The notes beneath the pieces were generated by a model. That model saw only the letters and a program-made list of their open reading frames with translations, was not told where the DNA came from and made no database searches. The translations under genes were made by a program, and so were the position numbers. This document shows, piece after piece, positions 26,000 to 36,234 of a DNA stretch of 64,000 nucleotides. Source of the stretch: Phaeobacter gallaeciensis DSM 26640. Its GTDB lineage: Bacteria > Pseudomonadota > Alphaproteobacteria > Rhodobacterales > Rhodobacteraceae. The DNA is taken from NCBI RefSeq assembly GCF_000511385.1, contig NC_023137.1, positions 3,107,001 through 3,171,000 of the forward strand. The letters run 5' to 3'. Positions within the stretch are counted from its first letter, which is position 1, and each line of letters begins with the position of its first letter.

Positions 26000-27145
26000 T
26001 CAGGCTGCTGCGAGGTCAATGAACCGCTCCAGCTGAGTGTCCGCGTCGCCAAACCGATGTTCGGCCATCACGATGCGCTTGGCGATATGGGCCAGCTCAT
26101 ATTCTGCGGTCATTGCAATGCCGCCGTGCAGCTGGATTGCCTCTTCGGCGATATGACGCCCGGTTCGACCGATGAGATTGCGTGCAGCTGCAATGTGGCG
26201 GTCGCGTGTCTGCGGGGTATCCCCAAGGTGGCCCGCAGCATTGATCACCGCAGAGCGCGCCTGTTCGACCTCAATCAGCATCTCAGCAACACGATGTTGC
26301 AGCGCCTGGAACGTCCCGATTGGCCGCCCAAATTGCTGTCGCGTCGTGAGGTAATCCATCGTCAGCCGCGTGGCCGTTTCCATAGCACCGAGGGTTTCTG
26401 CCGCCAGCGCAACCTCTGCCGTGGCCAATGCTGTCTCAATCCGGGTAGCGGCCCCGCTCGCTGAACCAAGACGCGCTGAGAGCGGCAGGCGGACACCATC
26501 CAGCTCGATCTCTGCGGCTCTGCCGCCGGCCAGCAGCGCGCTGCCCTGCATGCGCACACCAGCCGCTTGCGGATCAACGAGAAACAGTGACAGGCCGTCG
26601 CGGTCACCAGAGGCCCCTCCTTCGCGCGCAGAGACAATCAACAGCTCCGCCGCCTCAGCATTGACCACCACGGTTTTGCGGCCCGTCAGGACAATATCCT
26701 GTCCATCAACAGTCGCGGTGGTCTCAACCCAAGTGCGCTCGTAGCGGCTGGTCGGCTCTCCATGGGCGAAGGCCAATTGCAGGTCTCCCGCAACCAGCCG
26801 CTCAAGATATTCCCGGTCACGGGGCGACGGCTGCGCATCACGTGGCCCGCACAACAAAGCACCGCAGAGCACTGCTGAATCAAGGACCGGTTCGACCACA
26901 CCCGCACGACCCAACTCTTCAAAGACTGTCGCGATGTCAAAGCCAGCGCCGCCGTATCCGCCGAACGCTTCGGGTAGCAAAGCGCCAAGCACGCCCAAGT
27001 CAGCCAGTTGTGTCCAAATCGCAGGGGAATACCCCGAAGGATCCGCAATCGCCTCGGTTCGCGCAGCCACCGTATAGCGGTCCGCAAGAAACCGACGCAG
27101 GCTATCCTGCAACATCTGCCGCTCGTCCGTCAGCTGAAAGTTCAT
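26000..27145 (-). CDS. Acyl-CoA dehydrogenase, pimeloyl-CoA dehydrogenase small-subunit (PimD) type
   Basis: FAD acyl-CoA dehydrogenase family, 381 aa. It starts MNFQLTDERQMLQDSLRRFL, with LPEAFGGYGGAGFDIATVFE, and ends RHIAEEAIQLHGGIAMTAEY. The length and opening resemble the small subunit of heteromeric pimeloyl-CoA dehydrogenases. It overlaps the large-subunit gene by 4 bases, so the pair is probably translated together and forms a heteromer. Oxidises the acyl-CoA to the 2-enoyl-CoA; the chain is inferred to be a dicarboxylate or medium-chain acid. Confidence 0.85.
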   Translation of the reverse strand: MNFQLTDERQMLQDSLRRFLADRYTVAARTEAIADPSGYSPAIWTQLADLGVLGALLPEAFGGYGGAGFDIATVFEELGRAGVVEPVLDSAVLCGALLCGPRDAQPSPRDREYLERLVAGDLQLAFAHGEPTSRYERTWVETTATVDGQDIVLTGRKTVVVNAEAAELLIVSAREGGASGDRDGLSLFLVDPQAAGVRMQGSALLAGGRAAEIELDGVRLPLSARLGSASGAATRIETALATAEVALAAETLGAMETATRLTMDYLTTRQQFGRPIGTFQALQHRVAEMLIEVEQARSAVINAAGHLGDTPQTRDRHIAAARNLIGRTGRHIAEEAIQLHGGIAMTAEYELAHIAKRIVMAEHRFGDADTQLERFIDLAAA

Positions 27146-28341
27146 GACCTGCCTCCCAGCGATACCTTGGCGATGATGTTTTTCTGGATTTCGTTCGAGC
27201 CGCCAAAGATCGACAGCTTGCGATTGTTGAAATACTGCGCCGCAACGGCGTCGCTGCCCTCCGGCGGAGCAAGGGCACTGTTGTCGCCGGCCAAAGCCTC
27301 AGACGCGAAGGGAAGCGCGTAAACGCCAGCAGCACGGCGCGCCAGATCATTAATCTCCTGACGAATTTCGGTGCCTTTCACCTTGAGCATCGAACTCTCC
27401 ACGCCCGGGGCCTGACCTTGGGAGGCGGCAGAGATGATGCGCAGATTGGTAGTCGCCATAGCCATCAGGTCGATTTCTGCGCGGGCCAGCCGCGCCGCGA
27501 AATGCGGGTTCTCAATCAGCGGGCGGCCACGATGGATCTGCTGACGTGCGAGCCGCTTCACCGCTTCCAATCCCGCCTGGCTGAACCCCACGCCTGCGAT
27601 ATTCGTACGCTCATGGGTCAGCAGATATTTCGCGTAGGTCCAGCCTTTGTTTTCCTCGCCAACCAGGTTTTCAACCGGCACCCGCACATCGGTGAACCAG
27701 ACTTCGTTCACCTCGTGGGTGCCATCAAGCAGGATGATCGGTCGCACCTCGATACCGGGCGTATCCATATCGATCAGTAGGAAGGAAATGCCCTCCTGCT
27801 GTTTCGCATCCGGGTCGGTCCGCACGAGGCAGAAAATCCAGTTGGCGTATTGGCCGAGCGTGGTCCAGGTTTTCTGTCCGTTGACAACGTAATGATCCCC
27901 GTCACGAACAGCCCGTGTGCGCAGACTGGCAAGATCAGAACCGGCGCCGGGTTCGGAATACCCCTGACACCACCAATGTTCCCCCGAAAGGATCTTGGGT
28001 AAAAAATGGGCGCGCTGTTCGTCGGAGCCAAATTTCTGCAAAACAGGCGCCAACATGGTCAGTCCAAAGGGGACGATGCGTGGCGCATGGGCGCGGCAGC
28101 ATTCTTCCTCAAAGATATGACGCTGAACTGCGTTCCAACCGCAGCCTCCGTGTTCCTCTGGCCAGGTTGGTGCCAGCCAGCCCTGCTCATTCAGAATACT
28201 GTGCCAGCGATCATGCCCCTCCTTGCCCAACCCGCGCCCCAGACGAACGGCGTCTGAGAGGTCCTGGGGCAGCTTGGCGTCCAAAAAGGCGCGGACCTCC
28301 GCGCGAAAGGCAAGGTCCTCGGTCGAATAGTTCAGGTCCAT
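27142..28341 (-). CDS. Acyl-CoA dehydrogenase, pimeloyl-CoA dehydrogenase large-subunit (PimC) type
   Basis: FAD acyl-CoA dehydrogenase, 399 aa. Opens MDLNYSTEDLAFRAEVRAFL; substrate/FAD segment WWCQGYSEPGAGSDLASLRT; C-terminal YFNNRKLSIFGGSNEIQKNI. Partner of the 381-aa subunit directly downstream (4-base overlap). It lies 89 bases after the thiolase gene in the same direction, so the operon probably continues across that gap. Start ATG 28341 has GGAGG about 10 bases upstream. Confidence 0.86.
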   Translation of the reverse strand: MDLNYSTEDLAFRAEVRAFLDAKLPQDLSDAVRLGRGLGKEGHDRWHSILNEQGWLAPTWPEEHGGCGWNAVQRHIFEEECCRAHAPRIVPFGLTMLAPVLQKFGSDEQRAHFLPKILSGEHWWCQGYSEPGAGSDLASLRTRAVRDGDHYVVNGQKTWTTLGQYANWIFCLVRTDPDAKQQEGISFLLIDMDTPGIEVRPIILLDGTHEVNEVWFTDVRVPVENLVGEENKGWTYAKYLLTHERTNIAGVGFSQAGLEAVKRLARQQIHRGRPLIENPHFAARLARAEIDLMAMATTNLRIISAASQGQAPGVESSMLKVKGTEIRQEINDLARRAAGVYALPFASEALAGDNSALAPPEGSDAVAAQYFNNRKLSIFGGSNEIQKNIIAKVSLGGRS

Positions 28342-28430
28342 ATGCCGCGCACCTCCCCGTGCTGATTGGCTGCTATGTTTGACTTGTCCGCCCCGCTCCC
28401 CTCAACACGGCGAGCCGCGCGCGGTTGTGA

Positions 28431-29606
28431 TCAATAAATTTCAAACAGACCCGCTGCGCCCATGCCGCCGCCTATGCACATGGTGACCACCCCGAGTTTG
28501 GCGCCACGTCGGTGACCTTCACGCAGGAGGTGTCCCACCATCCGCGCGCCAGTCATGCCGAACGGGTGGCCGATTGCAATTGAACCGCCGTTGACGTTAC
28601 AGATTTCATCCGGAATGCCGAGTTTATCCCGGCAGTAAAGCGCCTGACTTGCGAAAGCTTCGTTCAGCTCCCACAAGTCAATATCAACCACCGTCAACCC
28701 GTGCCGCTCCAGCAGACGCGGCACGGCATGCACGGGGCCGATGCCCATTTCGTCGGGCGCGCAGCCTGCCACGCAAAACCCTCGAAACGCCCCCATAGGA
28801 TCAAGACCGCGGCGGCTGGCCTCATTAGCCTCCATCATCACGACGGCAGCCGCTCCATCCGAGAGCTGGCTGGCATTCCCAGCGGTGATGAATTTGCCTG
28901 CACCGCGCACCGGTTCCAGCCCAGCCAGCCCGTCCAATGTCGTCTGCGGACGGTTGCATTCATCCCGATTTACTGTGACCTCGCGATGACTGACCTCTCC
29001 TGTGTCCCGGTCCTTTACCGCCATAACCGTTTGCATGGGCATGATTTCATCATCGAAGAGGCCCGCATCCTGCGCTGCTGCGATCTTCTGCTGACTGCGC
29101 AGGCCATAGGCATCCTGCGCCTCCCGGCTGATACGATACCGCTCAGCCACGACATCCGCCGTGTCAATCATCGCCATGTAGACGTCAGGATTATGCTCTT
29201 GCAGCCAGGGATCCTGCACCTGTGTCACGTTGGGCTGCACCATGGAAATGCTCTCCACCCCGCCCGCAACCATCGGTCCGACCCCATCGGCAGTGATTTG
29301 CTGCGCCGCCAGCGCAATGGTCTGCAGGCCCGACGCGCAGAACCGGTTCACTGTCATGCCAGCCGCTGACTGCGACAAGCCGGAGCGCAAAGCGATCTGG
29401 CGCCCGATATTGTGCCCCGTCGCCCCTTCGGGAAAGCCGCAACCGATGATGCAATCCTCAACTGCGCCCCCTTCCAGACCGGCCCGTTCAACAGCGGCAG
29501 CAACAGCATGCCCCCCCAAGGTGGCACCATGCGTCTGATTGAAAGACCCGCGAAAGGATTTGGCCAGACCGGTGCGAGCGGCAGAAACGATAACAGCCTG
29601 TTTCAT
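28431..29606 (-). CDS. Acetyl-CoA acyltransferase (beta-ketothiolase)
   Basis: Thiolase that splits 3-ketoacyl-CoA into acetyl-CoA and the shortened acyl-CoA; 391 aa. Nucleophilic cysteine in [14 protein letters not shown] near residue 87, catalytic histidine in [14 protein letters not shown] near 344, second cysteine in [12 protein letters not shown] near 376. I start at ATG 29606 ([20 protein letters not shown] 9 bases upstream); an in-frame ATG at 29696 would lie inside the upstream gene. It follows the fadJ-like gene by one base. Confidence 0.93.
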   Translation of the reverse strand: MKQAVIVSAARTGLAKSFRGSFNQTHGATLGGHAVAAAVERAGLEGGAVEDCIIGCGFPEGATGHNIGRQIALRSGLSQSAAGMTVNRFCASGLQTIALAAQQITADGVGPMVAGGVESISMVQPNVTQVQDPWLQEHNPDVYMAMIDTADVVAERYRISREAQDAYGLRSQQKIAAAQDAGLFDDEIMPMQTVMAVKDRDTGEVSHREVTVNRDECNRPQTTLDGLAGLEPVRGAGKFITAGNASQLSDGAAAVVMMEANEASRRGLDPMGAFRGFCVAGCAPDEMGIGPVHAVPRLLERHGLTVVDIDLWELNEAFASQALYCRDKLGIPDEICNVNGGSIAIGHPFGMTGARMVGHLLREGHRRGAKLGVVTMCIGGGMGAAGLFEIY

Positions 29607-29607
29607 A

Positions 29608-31701
29608 TCAGCGAGCCTCCTTGTTGAGATCATCAAAGCTGCGCCCTTCAGCGACCAACTGCTCCAGCAGCGGTGCTGGCTGCCAGAAGAAGGCATCTTC
29701 CTTGGCGTAGCGGCGAATATCCTTGAGAATACTGTCCAGCCCCTGCAGATCCGCCCATTTCAGAGGGCCGCCCCAGAACCGGGGGAAACCGTAACCAAAC
29801 AGCAGCACCATATCGACATCCAGAGGACGGCGGGCGATGCCCTCACCGACAACCTTTGCCGCCTCATTGACCATCGCGCACATGTAGCGGCGCAGAACCT
29901 CGTCATTGGCAAAAACCTGTGGTGTCACGCCCTGATCGCGCTGATCGCGTTCGATGTATTCGGCTACCTGTGGATTCGGCGTCCCGCCACGCTTGCCCTC
30001 TTCGTAGACGTAAAAACCGCGACCGGTTTTCTGCCCGAAATCGCCGCCTTCACAGAGCATATCAGAGAAATGCACCACCCGTTCACGTTGGTCGAGTGTC
30101 GGCGCGCGACGCTTGCGCGCGGCCCAGCCGATGTCCAGCCCAGCGAGATCAGCGACCGCAAACGGACCCATGGCGAAGCCAAACCCGGTCATCACCTTGT
30201 CGATCTGATAGGGCGATGCGCCGTCCAGAACCATATAGTCAGCTGCCTTGCGATAGCTGTTCATGATCCGATTGCCGATGAAGCCATCACAGACGCCGGA
30301 GCGTACCGAGGTTTTCTTCAGCCTTTTGCCAAGGGCGAAACCGGTGGCCACGACATCAGGCGCTGTCTGATCTGCGACCACCACCTCCAGCAGTTTCATC
30401 ACATGCGCGGGCGAGAAAAAATGCAGCCCGATCACGTCAGATGGACGACCGGTGGCGGTCGCAATGTCGTTGATATCCAGATATGACGTATTGCTGGCGA
30501 GAATGGCACCCGGTTTGCAATGCTCATCCAGCGCTGCAAAAACGTCGCGTTTCACACCCATGTCTTCAAAAACCGCTTCGACCACCAGATCGACCTGCGA
30601 CAGCGCTGCATAATCCGTTGCCAGTTCAAGCGCCTCATTGAGAATGGCGTCGAATTGCGACTGGCTGATCTTGCCCCGCTTCAGCGCGCCCTTGAGATTG
30701 CCTTCAATGCGCTCCCGCGCCGCAACTGAGGCTGCCTCGTCCCGTTCAATCAGCACCACCGAAAGTCCTGCCAGCAGCGCAGCTGTTGCGATGCCAGCCC
30801 CCATGGTACCGCCACCGATGACCCCCATCGCAGCAATATTGCGGGGAGTTACATCAGCAAGCTCAGGCAGTTTGCTGACCGCCCGCTCCGAGAAGAAAGC
30901 GTGGATCAGGCCCTGCCGCTGATCGCTTTCCATCAGTTTCATAAACAATTCGCGTTCTTGCCGCACACCATCAAGAAAACTTGGCGCCTCGCAGGCGGCC
31001 TGCACCGCCCGCACCGCAATAGCCGGGGAGAGCTGACCGCGCCCACGGGCCAGAACACGATCATATGTGGCATCAAAATCGACAGGCTCCGGCGCGGGCA
31101 TGTCACAGATCGGGCGACGCGGTGCATTCTGTTCAAGGAGCTCACGGGTATAGGCCAGCCCGACTTCACGCGGGTTGCCCTCAGCAATACGATCAATGAC
31201 GCCCTTATCGAAAGCCTCGGCAGCCGCCACGTGGCGGCCAGTTGTGATCATCTCCAATGCGGCCTCCGTACCTGCGACGCGAGGTAACCGCTGGGTCCCA
31301 CCAGCGCCTGGAATGATCCCCAGATGGACCTCCGGCAACCCCATCTTGGCGCCTGGCACGGCGATCCTGTAGTGCGAGGAAAGCGCTACCTCCAACCCAC
31401 CGCCCAGCGCTGTGCCGTGCAGGGCCGATACGACGATCAGCTTGGCGGCTTCGATACGGTTGCAGAGATCTGGCAGGCCCGGTTCCTCCATGGGTTTGCC
31501 AAACTCTCGGATATCAGCACCTGCAAAATACGTCCGCCCCTCACCATAAATCAGCACGGCTCGCGCGCCTTCCTTCTCGGCGCGTTCAATTCCTGCCAAC
31601 AGACCGCGGCGCACATCTATACCAAGTGCATTCACCGGCGGGTTCTGCGCGGCAAGAACTGCGATGTCACCAATCCGCTCGTAGACAATGGCTTCGGTCA
31701 T
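29608..31701 (-). CDS. Bifunctional enoyl-CoA hydratase / 3-hydroxyacyl-CoA dehydrogenase (FadJ/PimF type)
   Basis: Fusion protein of 697 aa doing the two middle steps of beta-oxidation. The N-terminal crotonase domain (about 1-190) has [25 protein letters not shown] and [20 protein letters not shown]. The NAD-binding domain starts near residue 290 with [17 protein letters not shown]. The C-terminal part holds [20 protein letters not shown] and the [20 protein letters not shown] segment. First gene of the operon (hydratase/dehydrogenase, thiolase, two acyl-CoA dehydrogenases, thioesterase, ligase); a palindromic operator candidate lies 115 bases upstream. Confidence 0.93.
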   Translation of the reverse strand: MTEAIVYERIGDIAVLAAQNPPVNALGIDVRRGLLAGIERAEKEGARAVLIYGEGRTYFAGADIREFGKPMEEPGLPDLCNRIEAAKLIVVSALHGTALGGGLEVALSSHYRIAVPGAKMGLPEVHLGIIPGAGGTQRLPRVAGTEAALEMITTGRHVAAAEAFDKGVIDRIAEGNPREVGLAYTRELLEQNAPRRPICDMPAPEPVDFDATYDRVLARGRGQLSPAIAVRAVQAACEAPSFLDGVRQERELFMKLMESDQRQGLIHAFFSERAVSKLPELADVTPRNIAAMGVIGGGTMGAGIATAALLAGLSVVLIERDEAASVAARERIEGNLKGALKRGKISQSQFDAILNEALELATDYAALSQVDLVVEAVFEDMGVKRDVFAALDEHCKPGAILASNTSYLDINDIATATGRPSDVIGLHFFSPAHVMKLLEVVVADQTAPDVVATGFALGKRLKKTSVRSGVCDGFIGNRIMNSYRKAADYMVLDGASPYQIDKVMTGFGFAMGPFAVADLAGLDIGWAARKRRAPTLDQRERVVHFSDMLCEGGDFGQKTGRGFYVYEEGKRGGTPNPQVAEYIERDQRDQGVTPQVFANDEVLRRYMCAMVNEAAKVVGEGIARRPLDVDMVLLFGYGFPRFWGGPLKWADLQGLDSILKDIRRYAKEDAFFWQPAPLLEQLVAEGRSFDDLNKEAR

Positions 31702-31815
31702 GGAACTTTCCTCTTTTTGCGGGCGGTGCCGATCAGGAATGCAACGCAGCGAAGCTCACCGGAGCCAGTCTGCGGCATGACTATCCTCGGTCGACGCAGG
31801 CGTCGGCCCCAATAA

Positions 31816-31842
31816 TTTCGCAATGCGGAACATTATTCCGCA
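31816..31842. promoter_or_regulatory. Palindromic operator candidate upstream of the pim-like operon
   Basis: Three alternating hexamers: TTTCGC (31816-31821), GCGGAA (31825-31830) and TTCCGC (31836-31841). The last two form a perfect 19-bp palindrome TGCGGAA-CATTA-TTCCGCA (31824-31842). It lies in the 274-base gap between the fadJ-like gene and the sulfatase stop, so it can only serve the beta-oxidation operon. The rest of the gap shows no gene. Confidence 0.55.
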
Positions 31843-31975
31843 ACATGGGGCCCACCCTAGATATGGCTCTGCAAGCTGACAAGACCCATCATGCCGTGCC
31901 CCACTGCAGCTTGCCAACCGCCGCTCAACATCTTCGGCATATGACGGTGCGTCTCTTCAGACATGACAATTGCGA

Positions 31976-33625
31976 TCAGTTCGCAGGTTTTGGGATCGGT
32001 CGGCGGTAGGCTTCAGTCAATGTGTCATCCACCTCGGACGCCTTGTAGACACCCAAGAGAATCCCCTTTCGGGCCGACTTCCCCCGCCGCGTGGCAATCT
32101 GTTCGTCCGATAGCGTGATGCGCTGCGACATCCGTAGCCCCCACTCCAATAGACGGTCATACATCAGATCAATCACCTCCTGATGCGCGCCGGTCTTAAC
32201 CAGATCTACCAGTTCATCAGGATCGTCCTGAAGATCAAACAGCATGGGGCGAAGACCGCCTTCTGCGTGCATGAACTTCCACCGTTTATCGACCACCATA
32301 AACAGGCGGGCATCTTTGGGGGCCAGCCCGAGTTTTTCACACAACGGCAGCGTCGCATAGTCAAACTCTGCGACAGCATAGTCGCGCCATTCGGGCATCT
32401 CGCCACGCAGCCATGGCATCAGTGAGCGCCCCTCAAGGATATGCGAGGCAGCCGCCCCTTCTGCAGCCTCCAGAAATGTCGGCAACAGATCAATCGCCTC
32501 AACCAACTCATCGCAAGTGGTTCCGCGTGTGACATCCGCTTCCTCTCGCGGATCATAGATTATCAATGGCACCTTGATCGACGGCTCATGGAACAGGTTC
32601 TTTTCTCCCAACCAGTGATCGCCGAGGTAATCCCCATGGTCTGACGTCAGCACGATCATAGTGTCCTGCATACGTCCCGTCGCCTCTAGCCACGCAAATA
32701 GATGGCCCATCTGATCGTCGGCCTGCTTAATCAATCCCATATAGGCCGGGATCACCTTCTGACGCACCTCATCGCGGGAAAAGGCCTGGCCAATCTGATT
32801 GTTCATCATCCCCGCGAACACGGGATGAACCTCCTCCCGCTCAGCCGCACTGCGCACAGCCGGAAGCACATGCTCGGCACCATACATATCGTGATAGGGA
32901 GCCGGCACGATGTAGGGCCAATGCGGTTTGATATAGCTCAGATGCGCGCACCAGGGCTGATCACCGTTTTGTTCGGCTGTCTCAATAAACCTCATTGCCT
33001 CACGGGTGAGCCATGGCGTCTCGCTGTCTTCCTCAGCAATATTGGCTGGTTTGTCGGCATTGACCATGAACCAGCCGGACGCGATATCCGCCCCTTCCGT
33101 CCCGGCATTGGCAAAATCACCCCACGGGTTCTCACCCGGATAGCCCTTCGATTTGAGATACTCGTTATAGGGGCTGCGCTTACTGTCATAAAAACCATCA
33201 GGCCCTTCGGCCCAAAGCCCATCGTCACGCACAAACGGATCAAAACCACATTCCGTCTGGCGCACGCCAATAATACTGTCACGAGCAAGGCCAAGGCGCT
33301 GCATCCCTTCCGCATCGGCAACCATATGGGTCTTACCAATCAAATGGCAGCTCATCCCGGCCTTGCGCAGATGGTCACCCATCGTCCACTCCCCCACACG
33401 CAGAGGGTAACCGTTGAACTGCACGCCATGACTTGATGGATAGCGGCCTGTGTAACTGGACATACGCGAGGACCCACAGGTCGGCGATTGCACATAGGCA
33501 CGAGTGAACCGCACCCCACGCGTTGCCAAGCCGTCAATATGCGGTGTCTGCAAGTGCGGGTGCCCAGCACAGCTGAGATAATCAAACCTCAGTTGGTCAA
33601 ACATGATGTAGAGAATATTCATCAA
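31976..33625 (-). CDS. Sulfatase / alkaline-phosphatase superfamily hydrolase
   Basis: Metal-dependent hydrolase of the sulfatase family, 549 aa. N-terminal metal site MFDQLRFDYLSCAGHP (D10-Q11 rather than the usual D-D). The active-site nucleophile is in SPTCGSSRMSSYTGRYPSSH: cysteine 50 is the residue converted to formylglycine in sulfatases, though the usual proline two positions on is serine here. Later metal ligands are in LTSDHGDYLGDHWLGEKNLF. No signal peptide, so cytoplasmic. Could act on sulfate esters or phosphonate/phosphate mono- and diesters; sequence alone does not decide. Ribosome site GAGGAGG. Confidence 0.85.
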   Translation of the reverse strand: MMNILYIMFDQLRFDYLSCAGHPHLQTPHIDGLATRGVRFTRAYVQSPTCGSSRMSSYTGRYPSSHGVQFNGYPLRVGEWTMGDHLRKAGMSCHLIGKTHMVADAEGMQRLGLARDSIIGVRQTECGFDPFVRDDGLWAEGPDGFYDSKRSPYNEYLKSKGYPGENPWGDFANAGTEGADIASGWFMVNADKPANIAEEDSETPWLTREAMRFIETAEQNGDQPWCAHLSYIKPHWPYIVPAPYHDMYGAEHVLPAVRSAAEREEVHPVFAGMMNNQIGQAFSRDEVRQKVIPAYMGLIKQADDQMGHLFAWLEATGRMQDTMIVLTSDHGDYLGDHWLGEKNLFHEPSIKVPLIIYDPREEADVTRGTTCDELVEAIDLLPTFLEAAEGAAASHILEGRSLMPWLRGEMPEWRDYAVAEFDYATLPLCEKLGLAPKDARLFMVVDKRWKFMHAEGGLRPMLFDLQDDPDELVDLVKTGAHQEVIDLMYDRLLEWGLRMSQRITLSDEQIATRRGKSARKGILLGVYKASEVDDTLTEAYRRPIPKPAN

Positions 33626-33805
33626 GCCCTCCTCAGCCTTTGACTATCTCTGCCTGCTACTGACACGCTGGCCAAAGGTGCAGACCAAGGCTCTTGCCAG
33701 TCAGAGCACAGGCGCAAAATTAGTCAACATGTAAACTATTCCACATCTGATCGCTCAGCGAAACAGGCTTCCGGGCTGGACGCATCAACACTGCACCACG
33801 CTGAC

Positions 33806-33819
33806 CAACCGGCTGGTTG
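33806..33819. repeat. Short palindrome in the sulfatase-paa intergenic region
   Basis: CAACCGGCTGGTTG, 14 bp with one mismatched pair. It lies in the 331-base region between the divergent sulfatase gene and the paa operon and could be an operator for either. Confidence 0.35.
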
Positions 33820-33876
33820 CAGATTACTAATATGTTACAGATTTCATGCAGTATGCATATTACGGTTACATCTCTC

Positions 33877-33920
33877 TTGCCGAGAATCACTTCTACGCCT
33901 ATTACCGACTATATGGTCGG
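33877..33920 (+). promoter_or_regulatory. paa operon promoter with overlapping palindromic operator
   Basis: Candidate -35 TTGCCG (33877-33882), 17-base spacer, -10 TATTAC (33900-33905). Directly overlapping and following it is a 16-bp palindrome CCGACTATATGGTCGG (33905-33920, one T-G pair), covering the expected transcription start, 37 bases before the thiolase ATG. The ACCGAC/GTCGG half-sites fit a TetR-type repressor such as PaaR; no such regulator gene is in the window. Confidence 0.55.
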
Positions 33921-33956
33921 CTTATAACTTGCCGCGATCTGGAGACGCGAACACCC

Positions 33957-35159
33957 ATGGATGCTTTCATCTGCGATGCCACCCGCACCCCAATCGGCCG
34001 CTACGGCGGCGCGCTCAGCCAGGTGCGGACCGATGATCTGGCCGCCCTGCCAATTGCCGCGTTGGCAGCGCGCAACCCAGACGTCGACTGGGGCTCCTTG
34101 GATGATGTGATCCTGGGTGATGCCAATCAGGCGGGCGAAAGCAACCGCAACGTGGCCCGTATGGCCGCTTTGCTGGCGGGCTTGCCCACCACTGTGCCCG
34201 GCACCACCATCAACCGCCTCTGCGCCTCCGGCATGGATGCGGTCGGCATGGCGTCGCGCGGCATCAAGGCAGGCGACTATGACATGGCCATTGCCGGCGG
34301 CGTCGAAAGCATGAGCCGCGCGCCCTTTGTGATGCCCAAGGCGACCTCCGCCTTCACCCGCGCCAACGCGGTCTATGACACCACCATCGGCTGGCGCTTC
34401 GTGAACAAGAAAATGCACGAAATGTACGGCACTGACTCGATGCCGCAGACCGCCGATAATGTGGCCGAGGATTATGGTGTCAGCCGCGCCGATCAGGACG
34501 CCTTTGCCGCCCGCAGCCAGGCTCGCTGGGCCGCTGCGCATGAGGGTGGCATCTTCAACGACGAAATCACCCCGGTCACCATCCCCCAGCGCAAGGGTGA
34601 TGCTATTGTGGTGGACACCGACGAACACCCCCGCCCCGGCACCTCGGCGGAGAAACTCTCAGGCCTCAAGGGCGTCAACGGCGCGGACAAGACTGTGACC
34701 GCCGGCAACGCCTCTGGCGTCAACGACGGCGCCGCGGCGATCCTGATGGCGAATGAGGCCGCGGCCGCGAAGAATGGCCTGAAACCGATGGCCCGCATCG
34801 TCGGCATGGCCGCCGCAGGGGTAGAGCCACGCATCATGGGTATCGGCCCGGTGCCCGCCACGCGCAAGGTGCTGGCCCGCACCGGTCTGACCATTGACCA
34901 GATGGACGTGATCGAGCTGAACGAGGCCTTCGCCGCGCAGGGCCTTGCGACACTGCGTGAGCTTGGTCTTCCGGACGATGCACCCCATGTTAATCCCAAC
35001 GGCGGTGCAATTGCACTGGGCCACCCGCTCGGCATGTCCGGGGCGCGGCTGGTGCTGACCGCCGCATACCAATTGCAGCGCACCGGCGGGCGGTATGCGC
35101 TCTGCACCATGTGCGTCGGCGTCGGACAGGGCACCGCCCTGATCCTCGAACGCGTGTAA
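33957..35159 (+). CDS. pcaF: 3-oxoadipyl-CoA thiolase (PcaF/PaaJ)
   Basis: Thiolase of 400 aa that cleaves 3-oxoadipyl-CoA to succinyl-CoA and acetyl-CoA, and in phenylacetate breakdown also the 3-oxo-5,6-dehydrosuberyl-CoA step. Starts [20 protein letters not shown]; cysteine in [13 protein letters not shown] near residue 88; histidine in [14 protein letters not shown] near 355; second cysteine in [15 protein letters not shown] near 385. ATG 33957 follows GGAG; an in-frame ATG at 33846 would read through the promoter. First gene of the paa transcription unit. Confidence 0.92.
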   Translation: MDAFICDATRTPIGRYGGALSQVRTDDLAALPIAALAARNPDVDWGSLDDVILGDANQAGESNRNVARMAALLAGLPTTVPGTTINRLCASGMDAVGMASRGIKAGDYDMAIAGGVESMSRAPFVMPKATSAFTRANAVYDTTIGWRFVNKKMHEMYGTDSMPQTADNVAEDYGVSRADQDAFAARSQARWAAAHEGGIFNDEITPVTIPQRKGDAIVVDTDEHPRPGTSAEKLSGLKGVNGADKTVTAGNASGVNDGAAAILMANEAAAAKNGLKPMARIVGMAAAGVEPRIMGIGPVPATRKVLARTGLTIDQMDVIELNEAFAAQGLATLRELGLPDDAPHVNPNGGAIALGHPLGMSGARLVLTAAYQLQRTGGRYALCTMCVGVGQGTALILERV

Positions 35160-35182
35160 GAAACCCAAGGGAGGTCCCAGAC

Positions 35183-36160
35183 ATGTATGCTCAGATGGTC
35201 AAATCCGAAGCGACCCAGGACGATCCGGAAAAGCTGGCCGCCTTTCAGGCGCGTATCGACGCGGGCGAGAAGATCGAGCCCAAGGACTGGATGCCCGAAG
35301 GCTACCGCAAGACGCTGATCCGCCAGATCGGCCAGCACGCCCATTCAGAAATCGTCGGCCAGCTGCCCGAGGGCAACTGGATTACTCGCGCGCCCACGCT
35401 GGAACGCAAGGCGATCCTGCTCGCCAAGGTACAGGATGAGGCGGGCCATGGCCTGTACCTCTACTGCGCGGCGGAAACCCTCGGCGTGTCGCGCGACGAG
35501 ATGACTGAAATGCTACTGGACGGGCGCATGAAGTATTCGTCGATCTTCAACTACCCGACGCTGAACTGGGCCGACATCGGCGCAGTCGGCTGGCTGGTGG
35601 ACGGCGCGGCGATCATGAACCAGGTGCCGCTGCAACGGACCTCGTTCGGCCCCTACTCCCGCGCGATGATCCGCATCTGCAAGGAAGAGAGCTTCCACCA
35701 GCGCCAGGGCTATGACGCCATCCGCAGGATGGCCGAGGGCACGGCTGAGCAGAAAAAGATGGCCCAGGACGCACTGAACCGCCTGTGGTATCCGTCACTG
35801 ATGATGTTCGGCCCCTCCGACAAGGATTCGGTCCACTCCACCCAGTCGATGGCCTGGAAGATCAAGATGAACACCAACGACGAGCTGCGTCAGAAGTTCG
35901 TAGACCAGACCGTGCCGCAGGCCGAATACCTTGGCCTCACCGTCCCCGACCCGGACCTGAAATGGAACGAGGAACGTGGCCATTATGACTACACCGACCC
36001 GGACTGGTCAGAGTTTTACGACGTACTGAAGGGCAACGGCCCCTGCAACACAGACCGCCTCGCCGCCCGCAACAAGGCCTGGGACGACGGCAAATGGGTG
36101 CGCGACGGGCTCTTGGCCCACGCCAGAAAGAAAGCCGCACGCCAGCACGCCGCCGAGTAA
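35183..36160 (+). CDS. paaA: Phenylacetyl-CoA 1,2-epoxidase subunit A (catalytic)
   Basis: Catalytic di-iron subunit of the PaaABC(D)E monooxygenase, which makes the ring-1,2-epoxide of phenylacetyl-CoA. Length 325 aa from ATG 35183, behind GGGAGG. Iron-site motifs: [14 protein letters not shown] (E86, H89) and the later [16 protein letters not shown] (E-x-x-H). It follows the thiolase by 23 bases and is followed by paaB. In tropodithietic-acid producers the same enzyme supplies the antibiotic precursor. Confidence 0.97.
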   Translation: MYAQMVKSEATQDDPEKLAAFQARIDAGEKIEPKDWMPEGYRKTLIRQIGQHAHSEIVGQLPEGNWITRAPTLERKAILLAKVQDEAGHGLYLYCAAETLGVSRDEMTEMLLDGRMKYSSIFNYPTLNWADIGAVGWLVDGAAIMNQVPLQRTSFGPYSRAMIRICKEESFHQRQGYDAIRRMAEGTAEQKKMAQDALNRLWYPSLMMFGPSDKDSVHSTQSMAWKIKMNTNDELRQKFVDQTVPQAEYLGLTVPDPDLKWNEERGHYDYTDPDWSEFYDVLKGNGPCNTDRLAARNKAWDDGKWVRDGLLAHARKKAARQHAAE

Positions 36161-36234
36161 CCCCAAGCATTTTGGCGCTCCGCCCGATTTTGAACGCTGC
36201 GAAAGCGCCCCCTTCAGCCAGGAGGAATTGAAAC

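Noticed and set aside
29539..30486. 315-codon plus-strand frame opposite the thiolase and fadJ-like genes
   Set aside because: No domain; the minus-strand genes explain the sequence.
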